A DNA stretch of 41,284 nucleotides from Bacteroidia bacterium. GTDB lineage: Bacteria > Bacteroidota > Bacteroidia > Cytophagales > Cyclobacteriaceae. The translations under genes were made by a program, and so were the position numbers. Every line of letters starts with the position of its first letter. The first letter of the stretch is position 1. The notes under the pieces are model-generated. The model saw only the letters and a list, made by a program, of their open reading frames with translations, was not told where the DNA came from and made no database searches. The DNA lies in NCBI GenBank assembly GCA_030426345.1, contig JAUHYU010000043.1, positions 1 through 41,284 on the forward strand. Direction: 5' to 3'. Of this stretch, positions 8,015-18,012 are shown piece by piece.

Positions 8015-8100
8015 AAAAAGCCCTTAAAATCCATGGAAATTTGATGCATTGTCAAGAGTCTAAAGCCGAAATAGGTTTAGGCATTATGATTATCTTGGCT
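8015..8100 (+). repeat. Array repeat R3
   Basis: AAAAAGCCCTTAAAATCCATGG is followed by GAAATTTGATGCATTGTC, AAGAGTCTAAAGCCGAAATA, GGTTTAGGCATTATGATTAT and CTTGG. It matches R2 closely apart from small gaps. The bases just before it (AACCATAAAAAGCCCTTA) are shared exactly with R5. It lies between the coiled-coil gene and the secreted-protein gene. Confidence 0.8.
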
Positions 8101-8224
8101 CAGTAATTTTTTTTAAACCCAAAATGAAGATATTGCACATAAACCTGTGTTATCAAACTCTTTCAGAGGAATAGTAAATTCACTACCCGGATATAAAACA
8201 AATAATCGATAAAAGCACAATTCA

Positions 8225-9841
8225 ATGAAATTAATACGATGTATTTTCACAAGCCTGTTTTTGGCTTTAGGTTGTTTGCAGTTATATGCCCAAGAGCAAA
8301 AAAAAGGAGAAATTCATTTTAATTATGAAAGCCTTTCAAATAATGAATTAGAAGAATCTTTGATACCAATTTGGCAAGGTGAAGCTTTTAATATGCCCTT
8401 TTGGAACAAATATGCCAAAAGATTTATTTATGCACCAGCCTTTGATTTTAATGAAATTGAAGGCGCTGTGAACTATCAATTCGTAGCTACTGCTTCTAAT
8501 TTTGATTTTGATGTCACTATGTTTACAACTAAAAATCCGTGGGATAATCTTGCTCCAATTTGGCTCAAACTCCCGCAAGGTTATATCGACCTTGAAGTTG
8601 TGGGTTTGGATAGTAATGGGCAGAATTTGGGGCAGGCAGGAACACGAAAATTTTACAAGGCGGCTCCTTTTAATGGTCCTTATAATCAAAAAGTTGTTGA
8701 GTATGATGAAAGCTACAAAAGGGCCTTGGAATATATTTTCCAAAAAAATTATATTCAGCATTGGAAAATAGACGGAACACCAGACACCCTTACGTATCAA
8801 TTATATTGCTATCCCGCAAAAATAATGGGTGCTGTAGTCGAAAGCATGATTTTGTACAGCCAGCTTTCCTCCACCAATAAAAGTAGTGCTTTAACGATTG
8901 CTAAAAATGCTGCCGATTACTTAATTAAAATCAGCGAACCGGCAAATGCACCACTTGCATTTTTTCCTCCCACTTATATGGGTAATCGCCTAAGTGCAAA
9001 ACACTACAAAGGCCAATCAATGATTATTTACCCTGCAAGACTGGCACATATTTATCTTGATCTTTTTAAGCTCACACAAAACACAAAATATTATGATGCA
9101 GCTGTTAACATTGCAAATACCTATGCAAAGCTACAGTTACCAAATGGCACGTGGTATTTAAAGGTTTGGGAAGATGGCACTCCTGTCAAAGAAACGCTGT
9201 GTATTCCGATTGATATTATTGAGTTTCTAGAACGTTTGAGAGTAGAGTTTAAAATTACGGATTATGAAGAAGTGGAGAAAAATGCGCTGAGCTGGATTTT
9301 TGAAAACCCTGTTAAAACCTTTGATTGGTCAGGCCAATTTGAGGATATTAATCCTAGCATTAGGTATAAAAACTTAACCAAACACGACGCTGCTTCGTTT
9401 GCCATATACCTTTTTAAACATGCTGACAAAATGCCTGACAACCTAAAATTGGCTGAAGAGCTATTGCGTTTTTCGGAAGATCAATTTGTGGTGTGGGAAA
9501 AACCAATGCCGCATCAATACCCTCGGGCACAACAGTGGATTTTGCCGACTGCACTCGAACAATATGAGTATTATGTGCCTATTGATGCCAGTGTAGCAAA
9601 AATGATGAACACCTACTTATTTGCCCACAAAGCAACAGGCAAAGAAATATATCTGGCAAAAGCTGTTGAATTGGCAAATGCAATGACGCAAGCGCAATTG
9701 AAAGAAACAGGAAGATATCCGACCTACTGGGAAAGAAATGACGAGAGATTGCAAAAAGAAGGTTGGATCAATTGCGCTGTTTCTGATGTTAAAGCGATGA
9801 TGAATATTCAATCTTATATTCTAGAAAATGATGGGAATTAA
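8225..9841 (+). CDS. Secreted helical (alpha/alpha)-barrel-like protein
   Basis: 538 aa. Signal peptide about 1-22 (LQLYA then QEQ). An N-terminal beta region of about 120 residues (YINV-type strands, WLKLPQGYIDLEVVGLDSNG) resembles a fibronectin-III-like fold. From about 150 onward there are repeated amphipathic helices with aromatic and acidic loops (SMIIYPARLAHIYLDLFKLT, LQLPNGTWYLKVWEDGTPV, HDAASFAIYLFKHADKMPD). These are typical of six-hairpin glycosidase, epimerase or lyase barrels. A polysaccharide-active enzyme is plausible, but neither the family nor catalytic residues could be assigned. It is a single gene between R3 and R4, on the same strand as its neighbours. Confidence 0.75.
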   Translation: MKLIRCIFTSLFLALGCLQLYAQEQKKGEIHFNYESLSNNELEESLIPIWQGEAFNMPFWNKYAKRFIYAPAFDFNEIEGAVNYQFVATASNFDFDVTMFTTKNPWDNLAPIWLKLPQGYIDLEVVGLDSNGQNLGQAGTRKFYKAAPFNGPYNQKVVEYDESYKRALEYIFQKNYIQHWKIDGTPDTLTYQLYCYPAKIMGAVVESMILYSQLSSTNKSSALTIAKNAADYLIKISEPANAPLAFFPPTYMGNRLSAKHYKGQSMIIYPARLAHIYLDLFKLTQNTKYYDAAVNIANTYAKLQLPNGTWYLKVWEDGTPVKETLCIPIDIIEFLERLRVEFKITDYEEVEKNALSWIFENPVKTFDWSGQFEDINPSIRYKNLTKHDAASFAIYLFKHADKMPDNLKLAEELLRFSEDQFVVWEKPMPHQYPRAQQWILPTALEQYEYYVPIDASVAKMMNTYLFAHKATGKEIYLAKAVELANAMTQAQLKETGRYPTYWERNDERLQKEGWINCAVSDVKAMMNIQSYILENDGN

Positions 9842-9923
9842 TGATATTCTATTAATCAATCCTTCCAATTCTTATGCCTTGATTTATGAGAAACAGTAAA
9901 CTAACCGATCAATTTATGCCTAG

Positions 9924-9980
9924 AAAAAGCCTTCAAAATCCATGGATTTTAGGGGCCTTATCAAGGGTCTTTAATCTATT
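9924..9980 (+). repeat. Array repeat R4 (shortened)
   Basis: AAAAAGCCTTC is followed by the full 16-bp palindrome AAAATCCATGGATTTT, then AGGGGCCTTATCAAGGGTCT. The AAGGGTCTTTAATC end aligns with R1 (AAGGGCCTAATGTC). The distal half of R1-R3 is missing or unrecognisable. It lies between the secreted-protein gene and the nuclease-like gene. Confidence 0.65.
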
Positions 9981-10025
9981 CATTGTATATATTTAAGAGT
10001 TAGATACCATCTAAAAAGACTCATT

Positions 10026-12179
10026 ATGATAATAGAAGGACTTGATTTAGCAAAGATTAAAAGCATATATTTTATTGATTTTCTTATGAAAAAGAAAATT
10101 AAACAGCTTTCAAAAGCTGAATTTAAAACACTTCTTAAAGAAATTTCTGATTGCGTAGATAATGGAAAATTCAATCTTTCCCTGAATAATTTAATGCTAG
10201 GATTCTTTATTAACCCAACACACACAATTGAATTTATTAGGCAAAAAGGAATTTTTAGGTATTCAAAATATAAAGGGAAGAAGTGTATCGTAGCTAACCT
10301 AGTTTCAGAGCTATTAAAAATCAATAATGTGTTATTTAAATTAACCAACAATGAATTAAAATATTTACAATCAATTAAAAACATTTCAAGCTTTCACAAT
10401 ATTTATTCAGTAGTTGATAAATTTATTTTAGAAGAAATTAAACGATTTGAACTTTATCATAAGGGAGAATCATTGTTAAAAACACTACTAACGTTTGGCG
10501 ATTATCTTTTTCTTACTAATCATGTTGAATCCTCAAAAACGGATTTAACGTCACTAAATTCTAGAAATAAAGAAGACATAAGTGCTGCTATATCATATTT
10601 AATATTTTTCATATCCGAAAAAAGACCAATACATCTTATTGATACCAATAAAACTAGTATAGCTTATATAAATAGTCCTAAAATTCAAAAGCTCATTGGA
10701 TTTGTGTGCACTGTTCAGGATTTCAAAGAATTTGAGGTTCAAATTGACCACTTTAATTATATCTGCATTGAGCACGAGGATAGAATACGTCTTATTGCTC
10801 CAAGTAAAGATTTTGAAAAATCAGTTAGACTTGGTTATATCAATACCAGTTTACAAAGCATTAATGATACTTTACAACACGAAATTTTAAATGATGAAAA
10901 GGTATTATCATTGGAGGATTTAGTTAAAGAATTATACTCTTTGGAAAATTTTGAAATATTTCAGTATACGGAGTCTAATAATTTTCCTCGATATAGATTG
11001 GTATTGCCGGAATATGTGCTTGAATTCCTTATTGAAGAATATTTTACACAAGATTTCTTATTCAAGGATGAAATTATTTATCTGTCGCACATAAATAAGG
11101 AACAGCTATTAGATACTAAGAAACTAGAATCAATAATCATTAAGGACAAATTAACTTTGTTCGATATCATAAAGTTCAGAAGGCTTTTCTCATTTTTTTA
11201 TCAATTATTTACCAAAAAAATTTTTGAACTTAAGAATATAAAGATTGAAACATTACTTCGCTCATTAATACCCGCCCAAAAAGATGAAGTTTTATTTGAT
11301 TATCTTGAGCGGTTTTCCACACCAGATAAAGTAGATAGTTTTCTTGACATTATAAGTTGGGAGCCTGGTTTGGATACTATTTTTGATTTACAATATCGCC
11401 CAATCTTATTTATTAATGAGTTTTTTTTAATAAGTCTGAGCATTTTTCATCAATCCAATTTTATTAGAAATTTATATGCCTCTGAATATAAAAACCAGAA
11501 TAAAAACTTGTTGGCAGATGGAGTTTATGATGTGCTCGTTAATGAGTTGTCTGATTCCCTTTCCAAATCAGCAATTGAAAACTATTGCCAAACCACTATT
11601 CCTAAGTCAGATATAGATTTGTTTGCAGTTTATGATGACACATTATATATTTTTGAATGTAAACACACTCTACATCCTGTAAGTTCATTTGATTTAAGAA
11701 CAACATATGATTACATAAGAAAGGCTGAGAAGCAGTTAGATAATGTAGTCAGCCTGCATAACCAAGGTGCGCTCATACCAATATTAGAAAAAAAATGGAA
11801 TATTGATTTAAGCAACGTCAAACAACTTGTATCCTGTATTGTGTTAAGCAACAGATTATTAAATGGTAATTCATTTAAGTACCCAGTTAGATATATTCAT
11901 GAGATAAATAATATTGTAGGTAAGGGTATTATAAAAACTAAAACTGGTGATTTTAAACTTTGGGAAGGAGATACTTTGAATAATGTAGACTTGCTCGAAT
12001 ATTTCAGTTTTAACAGCAGACTTGTAAAGCTATTGTCTGACTCTCTGACAGAAGAAATTTTATTTTATGATTTAATACAGCCTCCACTAGAAGTGGAAAC
12101 TTATTGTATGGATATGAAATATGCTACTAATAAATTGGATGAATTCACTAGCTCCTTAAAAAGAATTGACGATGAGTAA
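10026..12179 (+). CDS. Large protein with NERD / PD-(D/E)XK-like nuclease motif
   Basis: 717 aa (alternative ATG at 10086 gives 697 aa), strongly AT-rich. Most of the protein is helical and unrecognised. Near the C-terminus (about 490-570) a nuclease-like core is visible: a helix with acidic residues, SDIDLFAVYDDTLYIFECKH, then a Tyr/Lys-rich helix ending KAEKQL. The spacing D531...E544-C-K546 fits the D-x(n)-E-x-K catalytic pattern of the PD-(D/E)XK superfamily, and the wording resembles NERD domains. This supports a metal-dependent DNA-cleaving activity. No helicase, methylase or HTH is seen beside it. A stand-alone defence or DNA-processing protein is plausible from the accessory context, but that is inference. 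The large N-terminal region (about 480 residues) is of unknown function. Confidence 0.75.
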   Translation: MIIEGLDLAKIKSIYFIDFLMKKKIKQLSKAEFKTLLKEISDCVDNGKFNLSLNNLMLGFFINPTHTIEFIRQKGIFRYSKYKGKKCIVANLVSELLKINNVLFKLTNNELKYLQSIKNISSFHNIYSVVDKFILEEIKRFELYHKGESLLKTLLTFGDYLFLTNHVESSKTDLTSLNSRNKEDISAAISYLIFFISEKRPIHLIDTNKTSIAYINSPKIQKLIGFVCTVQDFKEFEVQIDHFNYICIEHEDRIRLIAPSKDFEKSVRLGYINTSLQSINDTLQHEILNDEKVLSLEDLVKELYSLENFEIFQYTESNNFPRYRLVLPEYVLEFLIEEYFTQDFLFKDEIIYLSHINKEQLLDTKKLESIIIKDKLTLFDIIKFRRLFSFFYQLFTKKIFELKNIKIETLLRSLIPAQKDEVLFDYLERFSTPDKVDSFLDIISWEPGLDTIFDLQYRPILFINEFFLISLSIFHQSNFIRNLYASEYKNQNKNLLADGVYDVLVNELSDSLSKSAIENYCQTTIPKSDIDLFAVYDDTLYIFECKHTLHPVSSFDLRTTYDYIRKAEKQLDNVVSLHNQGALIPILEKKWNIDLSNVKQLVSCIVLSNRLLNGNSFKYPVRYIHEINNIVGKGIIKTKTGDFKLWEGDTLNNVDLLEYFSFNSRLVKLLSDSLTEEILFYDLIQPPLEVETYCMDMKYATNKLDEFTSSLKRIDDE

Positions 12180-12196
12180 GCATGAAAACCAACCAT

Positions 12197-12220
12197 AAAA
12201 AGCCCTTATAATCCATGAAA
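12197..12220 (+). repeat. Array repeat R5 (5' part only)
   Basis: AAAAAGCCCTTATAATCCATG, preceded by AACCAT as in R3. Only the 5' module is kept; the downstream sequence does not match R1-R3. It closes the array 17 bp after the stop of the nuclease-like gene. Confidence 0.6.
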
Positions 12221-12259
12221 GTGCCTGAATCAAAATTTTGATTATTCCCTAAAGCCATA

Positions 12260-12289
12260 TTGGCCGAACTAAAACTGAAGCCCGGCCAA
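12260..12289. terminator. Inverted repeat between convergent genes
   Basis: TTGGCCG and CGGCCAA pair around a 16-nt loop in the gap between the nuclease-like gene (+) and mutB (-). The stem is GC-rich but lacks a U-tract, so a role as a bidirectional terminator is only suggested. Confidence 0.4.
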
Positions 12290-12312
12290 CAAAAACTAAT
12301 CCACCAAAATTT

Positions 12313-14442
12313 TTATTTCTCAACCATTAACTTCTCTAACATTTGTTTGGCGCATTTAGGGATTTTAGACCCCGGGCCAAAAACTCCCATAGCACCCTTA
12401 TCATAAAGATATTGATAATCCTGTTGCGGGATTACTCCTCCTGCGAACACCAAAATATCTTCCCTGCCGAGCGACTTCAACTCGTCAATCAGTTGAGGAA
12501 TCAACGTCTTATGACCTGCTGCAAGCGAAGAAGCGCCAACAAAATCAACATCGTTTTCCACGGCTTGTCGAGCTACCTCTTCCGGAGTTTGGAAAAGTGG
12601 ACCCATATCCACATCAAAACCCATGTCAGCAAATGATGTTGCGATTACCTTAGCTCCACGGTCATGACCATCTTGTCCCATTTTTGCAATCATCACACGA
12701 GGTCTTCTTCCTTCTTCTTTTTCGAAGAGATCAGTCAAATCCTTTACGCCATTAAAGTCTGAATCATCTGCAGATTCATTGCTGTAAACACCCGAAATCG
12801 TTCTGATCACTGCTCGGTGTCTGCCAAAATGTTTTTCCATAGCCATAGATATTTCACCCAATGACGCACGCTTTCTAGCGGCATCTACAGAAAGCTCTAA
12901 TAGATTGCCCTCCCCTGTTTCGGCACTTTTCGAGATAGCCTCTAAAGCTGCAGCGACATCATCATTGTTTCGGTTTTTCTTTAGTTCAGCTAGTCGCTTC
13001 AATTGAGATTCCCTGACAGCAGTATTATCCACTTCCAGCACTTCAATATCAGACTTTTCGTCAATTTGATATTTATTAACACCAACTAAAATATCTTTTC
13101 CGGAGTCTAAACGGGATTGTTTACGAGCCGCAGCTTCTTCAATCCTCATTTTTGGAACACCAGTTTCAATGGCCTTGGCCATGCCGCCCAACTCTTCGAT
13201 TTCCTCAATATGTGCCCAAGCTTTTTTGGCTATTTCCTGTGTCAAATATTCCACATAATACGATCCAGCCCATGGGTCAACCACCTTGGTCATATTGGTT
13301 TCATCCTGAATGTATAGCTGCGTATTTCGGGCAATGCGCGCTGAGAAATCAGTCGGCAGCGCAATCGCTTCATCCAATGCATTGGTATGTAAAGATTGCG
13401 TATGTCCGCAAGCTGAAGCCATTGCTTCTATACATGTTCTACCCACATTGTTAAATGGATCTTGCTCGCTAAGGCTCCAGCCAGATGTCTGGGAGTGCGT
13501 ACGCAATGCCATGGATTTTGGATTCTTTGGATCAAACTGTTTTACGATTTTTGCCCAAAGCATTCTACCCGCCCTCATCTTGGCTATTTCCATAAAATGG
13601 TTCATGCCTATTGCCCAAAAGAAGGATAACCTCGGTGCAAAAGTGTCAATATCCAATCCGGAGGCAATCCCTGTTCTGATGTATTCCAAGCCATCTGCCA
13701 ACGTGTAAGCAAGCTCGATATCTGCAGTCGCCCCAGCTTCTTGCATGTGGTAGCCGGAAATAGAAATCGAGTTAAACTTTGGCATATTTTTGCTGGCGAA
13801 TTGGAAAATATCACCAATTATTTTCATCGATGGTTTTGGCGGATAGATGTACGTATTTCTCACCATGAATTCCTTAAGGATATCATTTTGAATAGTTCCG
13901 CTCAATTTATCCATCGACACTCCTTGCTCTTCCGCTGCGACGATATAAAATGCCATAATCGGAATCACTGCGCCATTCATGGTCATGGAAACAGACATCT
14001 TATCCAACGGAATTTGGTCAAACAGAACCTTCATATCCAGAATGGAATCTATCGCCACACCAGCCTTGCCCACGTCACCGACAACTCTGGGATGATCTGA
14101 GTCATACCCCCTGTGTGTGGCCAAATCAAAGGCAACAGAAAGTCCTTTTTGCCCAGCAGCTAGATTGCGTCGATAAAACGCATTTGATTCTTCTGCCGTA
14201 GAAAATCCGGCATATTGTCTGATCGTCCATGGACGTGTGGCATACATGCTAGAATATGGTCCTCTCATGAAGGGAGGAAGTCCCGCGCCAAAGTTTAGAT
14301 GCTCGGCATCCTTGAGGTCTTTTGGAAAGAAGGATGGTTTTACCGGAATGTGTTCGGCAGTTTCCCATACTTCGCCTGCAGGTTCTCCCTGCGTCCATTG
14401 GACTTTATTATCTATTTTTAATTTAGAAAAATCAGGTTTCAT
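12313..14442 (-). CDS. mutB: Methylmalonyl-CoA mutase large (catalytic) subunit
   Basis: 709 aa, the usual length. It interconverts methylmalonyl-CoA and succinyl-CoA with adenosylcobalamin. The N-terminal substrate-binding TIM-barrel begins with [20 protein letters not shown], a signature of the catalytic subunit. The C-terminal cobalamin-binding domain (about 575-705) has the base-off/His-on motif D591-G-H593-D-R-G596 ([18 protein letters not shown]). It is the last gene of the operon and starts 4 bp after the stop of the small subunit, so the two chains are made together as the heterodimer. One copy of the dispersed AAAATCCATG word lies inside the gene at 13510-13519, read as Lys-Ser-Met. 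All key residues appear intact. Confidence 0.97.
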   Translation of the reverse strand: MKPDFSKLKIDNKVQWTQGEPAGEVWETAEHIPVKPSFFPKDLKDAEHLNFGAGLPPFMRGPYSSMYATRPWTIRQYAGFSTAEESNAFYRRNLAAGQKGLSVAFDLATHRGYDSDHPRVVGDVGKAGVAIDSILDMKVLFDQIPLDKMSVSMTMNGAVIPIMAFYIVAAEEQGVSMDKLSGTIQNDILKEFMVRNTYIYPPKPSMKIIGDIFQFASKNMPKFNSISISGYHMQEAGATADIELAYTLADGLEYIRTGIASGLDIDTFAPRLSFFWAIGMNHFMEIAKMRAGRMLWAKIVKQFDPKNPKSMALRTHSQTSGWSLSEQDPFNNVGRTCIEAMASACGHTQSLHTNALDEAIALPTDFSARIARNTQLYIQDETNMTKVVDPWAGSYYVEYLTQEIAKKAWAHIEEIEELGGMAKAIETGVPKMRIEEAAARKQSRLDSGKDILVGVNKYQIDEKSDIEVLEVDNTAVRESQLKRLAELKKNRNNDDVAAALEAISKSAETGEGNLLELSVDAARKRASLGEISMAMEKHFGRHRAVIRTISGVYSNESADDSDFNGVKDLTDLFEKEEGRRPRVMIAKMGQDGHDRGAKVIATSFADMGFDVDMGPLFQTPEEVARQAVENDVDFVGASSLAAGHKTLIPQLIDELKSLGREDILVFAGGVIPQQDYQYLYDKGAMGVFGPGSKIPKCAKQMLEKLMVEK

Positions 14443-14446
14443 GATC

Positions 14447-16267
14447 TTAAGATTTAGCCATTACTTTATTTTGGTATTGGGAAAGTGCCTCAATGGCATT
14501 CGTTCGCACATGAATGAAAGAGTCAACACCCGCTGATTTCAATTCGTCCATGATATTTGCAGGATATCCTGCCACCACCAATTCTTTGTCTTGATTCTGT
14601 GCTTTAAATGATTTGGCAAACGATGCCCCATCAGAAGCATAGTCATCGTCTGAAGCACAAACAACCACGATATCAGCCTCAGAATCAGCACTTTTTTGTA
14701 TGGCTTCTTCAATAGAGTCAAAGAAAAACTCGCCCATAATTTCAAAACCGGCAGTACCGAAAAAATCTGAGGCAAATGATGCCCGAGCCTTTCTCATCGC
14801 CAAGTTTCCAAAGCAAGCCAAATATACTCTTGGTCGATTCCCGGTTTCAGTTTCCATCAGCTGGGTTTTCTGCCTTAGCGTTTCAAATCCTTCTATTCCA
14901 CGCTGTGGTTTCAGCAAATCCATTCCATGGATTTTAGAGGCTTTTTCAGGCCCTTTTTTGTATGGAATGCTTTCGAGGAGATTTGGATATTTATTTGAGC
15001 CAACAAATACTTTCTTGCGTGTAGCTATTTCCGACTCTTTTTTAGCTCTAACATCAGCAATGCTTTTTTGAATGACATTATTGTCAAACGATGAAATAAA
15101 GCCTCCCTGCCCTTCAATCTCTTTAAAAATTTCCAGCGTTTTATTTAAAAGTGCTTCCGTTAAATTCTCCAAATAGTATGAGCCTCCAGCAGGATCGCCT
15201 ACTTTGTCGAAGTAGCTTTCATCTTTCAACAAGTTGGAAATATTAAGGGAAATTCGATGACTGAAATCCGTCACGGCCTCAAAAGTGCTATTGTGAGGCT
15301 TGATCAGCACCCCGTCGCAACCGCCCAAAATAGCAGCCATCGCTTCGGTGGTATTCCTCAACATATTTACGTACGGGTCATACAACGACTTTGACCACGT
15401 AGAATTTGTCGATAAAATAGGAATATCAACCTCATCGATTTCATAGCATCTGGCCACTTGATCGACAGCAAGTCGGCAAGCCCTCAGCTTAGCCATCTCA
15501 AAGAAATAGTCCCCTGATATACCCAGCGTCATGTGAATTTCTTTGAAAACCTGATCGGCAGAAAATCCATTCGACAGGTGCTCAATGTAATCCGTCAACT
15601 TATTTAGTGTAAAAGCCAACTCCTGGCTACTGCTAGAACCAGCATCAACGAAAGTTGTAGAGCTAATCGCCAAGCCATAAAACCATGGATATTCGATGGT
15701 TTTTTCTAGAATTTCTAGTGATGAATCCCAAGCAGGTTTTTGACCTGTTAGCATATATTGCTCTAAAGCGTCGCAACAAACAAAACCTTTGACTTCATGG
15801 TTTTTGACCCCTTTTCCCTTGACATAAGACAAATAGGCTTTCACTAGTTTGGGCTCCGGTTGGCTCGTTTTTAGAGCTATTTCTAAAGCTGGAATCTCCA
15901 GCCCATCCATTAGTTTATTAAAATCAGGATTTGAATTGGATTCAAAATGAAATATAAATCCATTGGCTCCAAAATTTAGCGCATTTTTGGCTTTTTGGTT
16001 TGCCTTTCCCGCATCGTCAGCCTCAAGTTCAATAAAATTTGTCCATGATCTTTTACCTTCTGACAATCTAGAATGCAACATATCTAGCGAAGGATTTTCA
16101 GGCAAATCTTCCTGAGTATAAAATGGCTGAATATCAAACCCTTCATCTGTTTTCCAAACCAATTTTCTGTCAAAATCGGCTCCTTTCAGATCTTGGATAA
16201 TTTTCTCTTTCCATTGTGATTTCGAAATACTTTCAAAATCGGCAAATAATGGTTTTTTAACTTCCAT
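14447..16267 (-). CDS. mutA: Methylmalonyl-CoA mutase small (non-catalytic) subunit
   Basis: 606 aa, normal for the small subunit. It shares the mutase barrel fold with mutB. The C-terminal Rossmann-like domain has lost the cobalamin motif: where mutB has DGHDRG this protein reads [12 protein letters not shown]. That is the known state of MutA in heterodimeric mutases, so it is structural and not a defect. It lies 18 bp downstream of the decarboxylase beta subunit and 4 bp upstream of mutB. An extended copy of the dispersed word is embedded in the gene at 14926-14946, encoding Ser-Lys-Ile-His-Gly. Confidence 0.95.
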   Translation of the reverse strand: MEVKKPLFADFESISKSQWKEKIIQDLKGADFDRKLVWKTDEGFDIQPFYTQEDLPENPSLDMLHSRLSEGKRSWTNFIELEADDAGKANQKAKNALNFGANGFIFHFESNSNPDFNKLMDGLEIPALEIALKTSQPEPKLVKAYLSYVKGKGVKNHEVKGFVCCDALEQYMLTGQKPAWDSSLEILEKTIEYPWFYGLAISSTTFVDAGSSSSQELAFTLNKLTDYIEHLSNGFSADQVFKEIHMTLGISGDYFFEMAKLRACRLAVDQVARCYEIDEVDIPILSTNSTWSKSLYDPYVNMLRNTTEAMAAILGGCDGVLIKPHNSTFEAVTDFSHRISLNISNLLKDESYFDKVGDPAGGSYYLENLTEALLNKTLEIFKEIEGQGGFISSFDNNVIQKSIADVRAKKESEIATRKKVFVGSNKYPNLLESIPYKKGPEKASKIHGMDLLKPQRGIEGFETLRQKTQLMETETGNRPRVYLACFGNLAMRKARASFASDFFGTAGFEIMGEFFFDSIEEAIQKSADSEADIVVVCASDDDYASDGASFAKSFKAQNQDKELVVAGYPANIMDELKSAGVDSFIHVRTNAIEALSQYQNKVMAKS

Positions 16268-16285
16268 GATATTTGATATTAATAG

Positions 16286-17572
16286 TTATCCCAAAAAGCT
16301 CAGTAAGATCCCTGCCGCCACAGCGCTTCCAATAACTCCGGAAACATTAGGCGCCATGGCATGCATGAGCAAGTGATTATTTGGATCGTATTTTAAACCT
16401 TCTTGCTGTACTACCCGTGCACTATCTGGAACGGCAGATACGCCAGAAGCTCCAATCAAAGGATTGATCTTATTATCCCCTTTTAAGAACAAGTTCATGA
16501 ATTTTGCAAAGAGCAATCCTCCCATAGTAGCTACCACAAATGATCCGGCACCCAATCCGAAAATCTTCATCGAATCCCAAGTCAGGAATACATCGGCCTG
16601 CGTCGATGCCCCGACAGTTACACCTAATAGAATGGTAATGATGTCTATCAGCTTAGTTCTTGCAGTATCAGCCAATCTTTCAGTCCTTCCAGATTCCTTT
16701 AATAAATTTCCGAAAAAGAGCATCCCTAACAACGGCAGTGCTGATGGTGCGATAAAAGTGGTTAACAACAATCCCAAAATTGGAAAAATAATTTTCTCTC
16801 TTTTAGAAACCGCTCTAGGTGGTTTCATCCTTATTGTCCTTTCCTTTTTATTGGTCAACAACCGCATAATTGGAGGCTGGATTACAGGAACTAAGGCCAT
16901 ATAAGAATAAGCAGCAATTGCGATAGGGCCAATTAAATTAGATGTGCCATTGAGGCCGTTGGCCAATTTGGAAGACAAGAATATAGCTGTAGGTCCATCG
17001 GCTCCACCAATGATCCCGATGGCTCCTGCTTCTGGTAATGAGAACCCAATGGCTATGGCTCCAAAAAAGGTTAAGAAAACACCTATTTGTGCAGCAGCAC
17101 CAAGAAGCATTAATTTAGGATTCGAAATCAATGACGAAAAATCCGTCATCGCCCCAATACCCAAAAATATCAATGGCGGGTAAACACCCTTGACAACTCC
17201 GAAGTACAAGTAATTGAGCACAGATCCTGATTCATAAATTCCAATCTGATTTCCGGCGATAAATGGAATGTTCCCAATTAATATCCCTGTTCCGATTGGT
17301 ATCAAAAGCAAGGGCTCGTAGTCAAACTCTATGGCTAGCCAAATAAAAATTAAGCCTACCAAAATCATGATGATATGACCGATAGTGATATTTGCAAAAC
17401 CTGTATAACCCAAAAAGACAGAAATGCCTTTGATAGCACTGGAAACCATGCCGTCTCCCCCATCATCCGTTGCCTGTTGCAACGCATTGGTATCCGCTAT
17501 TTGCCCAAGGGCAAAACCTCCAACAAGGAAAATGAGAAAGACTAATGTTAAATAACGATATGTTCTTTTCAT
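16286..17572 (-). CDS. Sodium-translocating decarboxylase beta subunit
   Basis: 428 aa with about ten or more membrane helices. Conserved signatures are GGADGPTAIFLSSKLA, with the Asp used in Na+/H+ movement in this family, and GASGVSAVPDSARVVQ near the C-terminus. An extra N-terminal hydrophobic stretch (LTLVFLIFLVGGFALGQ) looks like a signal or leader before the family core, followed by a linker. The subunit drives Na+ export when carboxybiotin is decarboxylated (OadB/MmdB/GcdB family). It sits 10 bp after the biotin-carrier gene and just before mutA, so the pump is co-expressed with the mutase. Substrate is inferred as methylmalonyl-CoA from the operon. Confidence 0.93.
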   Translation of the reverse strand: MKRTYRYLTLVFLIFLVGGFALGQIADTNALQQATDDGGDGMVSSAIKGISVFLGYTGFANITIGHIIMILVGLIFIWLAIEFDYEPLLLIPIGTGILIGNIPFIAGNQIGIYESGSVLNYLYFGVVKGVYPPLIFLGIGAMTDFSSLISNPKLMLLGAAAQIGVFLTFFGAIAIGFSLPEAGAIGIIGGADGPTAIFLSSKLANGLNGTSNLIGPIAIAAYSYMALVPVIQPPIMRLLTNKKERTIRMKPPRAVSKREKIIFPILGLLLTTFIAPSALPLLGMLFFGNLLKESGRTERLADTARTKLIDIITILLGVTVGASTQADVFLTWDSMKIFGLGAGSFVVATMGGLLFAKFMNLFLKGDNKINPLIGASGVSAVPDSARVVQQEGLKYDPNNHLLMHAMAPNVSGVIGSAVAAGILLSFLG

Positions 17573-17582
17573 GATCCTGTGG

Positions 17583-18002
17583 TTAGTTTATTTCAAGTAA
17601 AAGATCTCCTTGCAATACCGCCGTACTTTCCTGAACCTTGATCGACTGAATCTTTCCACTGGATTCGGCAAGAATGTTATTCTCCATTTTCATAGCTTCG
17701 AGGACCATAAGTTTTTGCCCCGTTTTAACTTCATCTCCTTCTTTCACCAAGATTTTAAGAATTGTTCCAGGCAATGGAGCATTTACCTTTTTGGTGGAAG
17801 CACCAGCTTTCAAATTGCTGACCTGCTGAGTAGGTTTTGTACCTCCCCTTACCAAAATAGGAGTTTTCGATTTTTTGACCTCCTTCTCCATTTCCACTTC
17901 ATAAGCGGAGCCGTTGACTTCCAAACTAATGATATTATCATCCGTAGCCTTGATGTCTACATGGTAGGAGTTGCCATTTATTTTTAATTTATACTTTTTC
18001 AT
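17583..18002 (-). CDS. Biotin carboxyl carrier protein of the decarboxylase
   Basis: 139 aa. The C-terminal biotinyl domain (about 72-139) carries the biotinylation motif E102-A-M-K105-M (VLEAMKMENN), preceded by the APLPGTILKILVKEGDEVK strand set. The N-terminal 50 residues form a small beta region, joined by a short linker rich in Lys, Gly and Thr. It carries the carboxyl group from the carboxyltransferase subunit to the membrane beta subunit. The order alpha-gamma-biotin carrier-beta matches known Na+-pumping methylmalonyl-CoA decarboxylase clusters. Confidence 0.93.
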   Translation of the reverse strand: MKKYKLKINGNSYHVDIKATDDNIISLEVNGSAYEVEMEKEVKKSKTPILVRGGTKPTQQVSNLKAGASTKKVNAPLPGTILKILVKEGDEVKTGQKLMVLEAMKMENNILAESSGKIQSIKVQESTAVLQGDLLLEIN

Positions 18003-18012
18003 TGTTGGTGCA

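Noticed and set aside
5568-12220. Integron cassette array with attC sites
   Set aside because: One-gene units and repeats fit the idea, but no RYYYAAC/GTTRRRY core pair or integrase gene was found, so it is reported only as cassette-like.
5568-12220. CRISPR array
   Set aside because: Repeats are 1-2 kb apart and separated by genes; no regular spacers and no cas genes.
13310-13708. 132-codon + strand frame
   Set aside because: It is antisense to mutB, which is fully conserved there.
14447-16267. mutA as a broken mutase because it lacks the DxHxxG motif
   Set aside because: Loss of that motif is normal for the small subunit of heterodimeric mutases.
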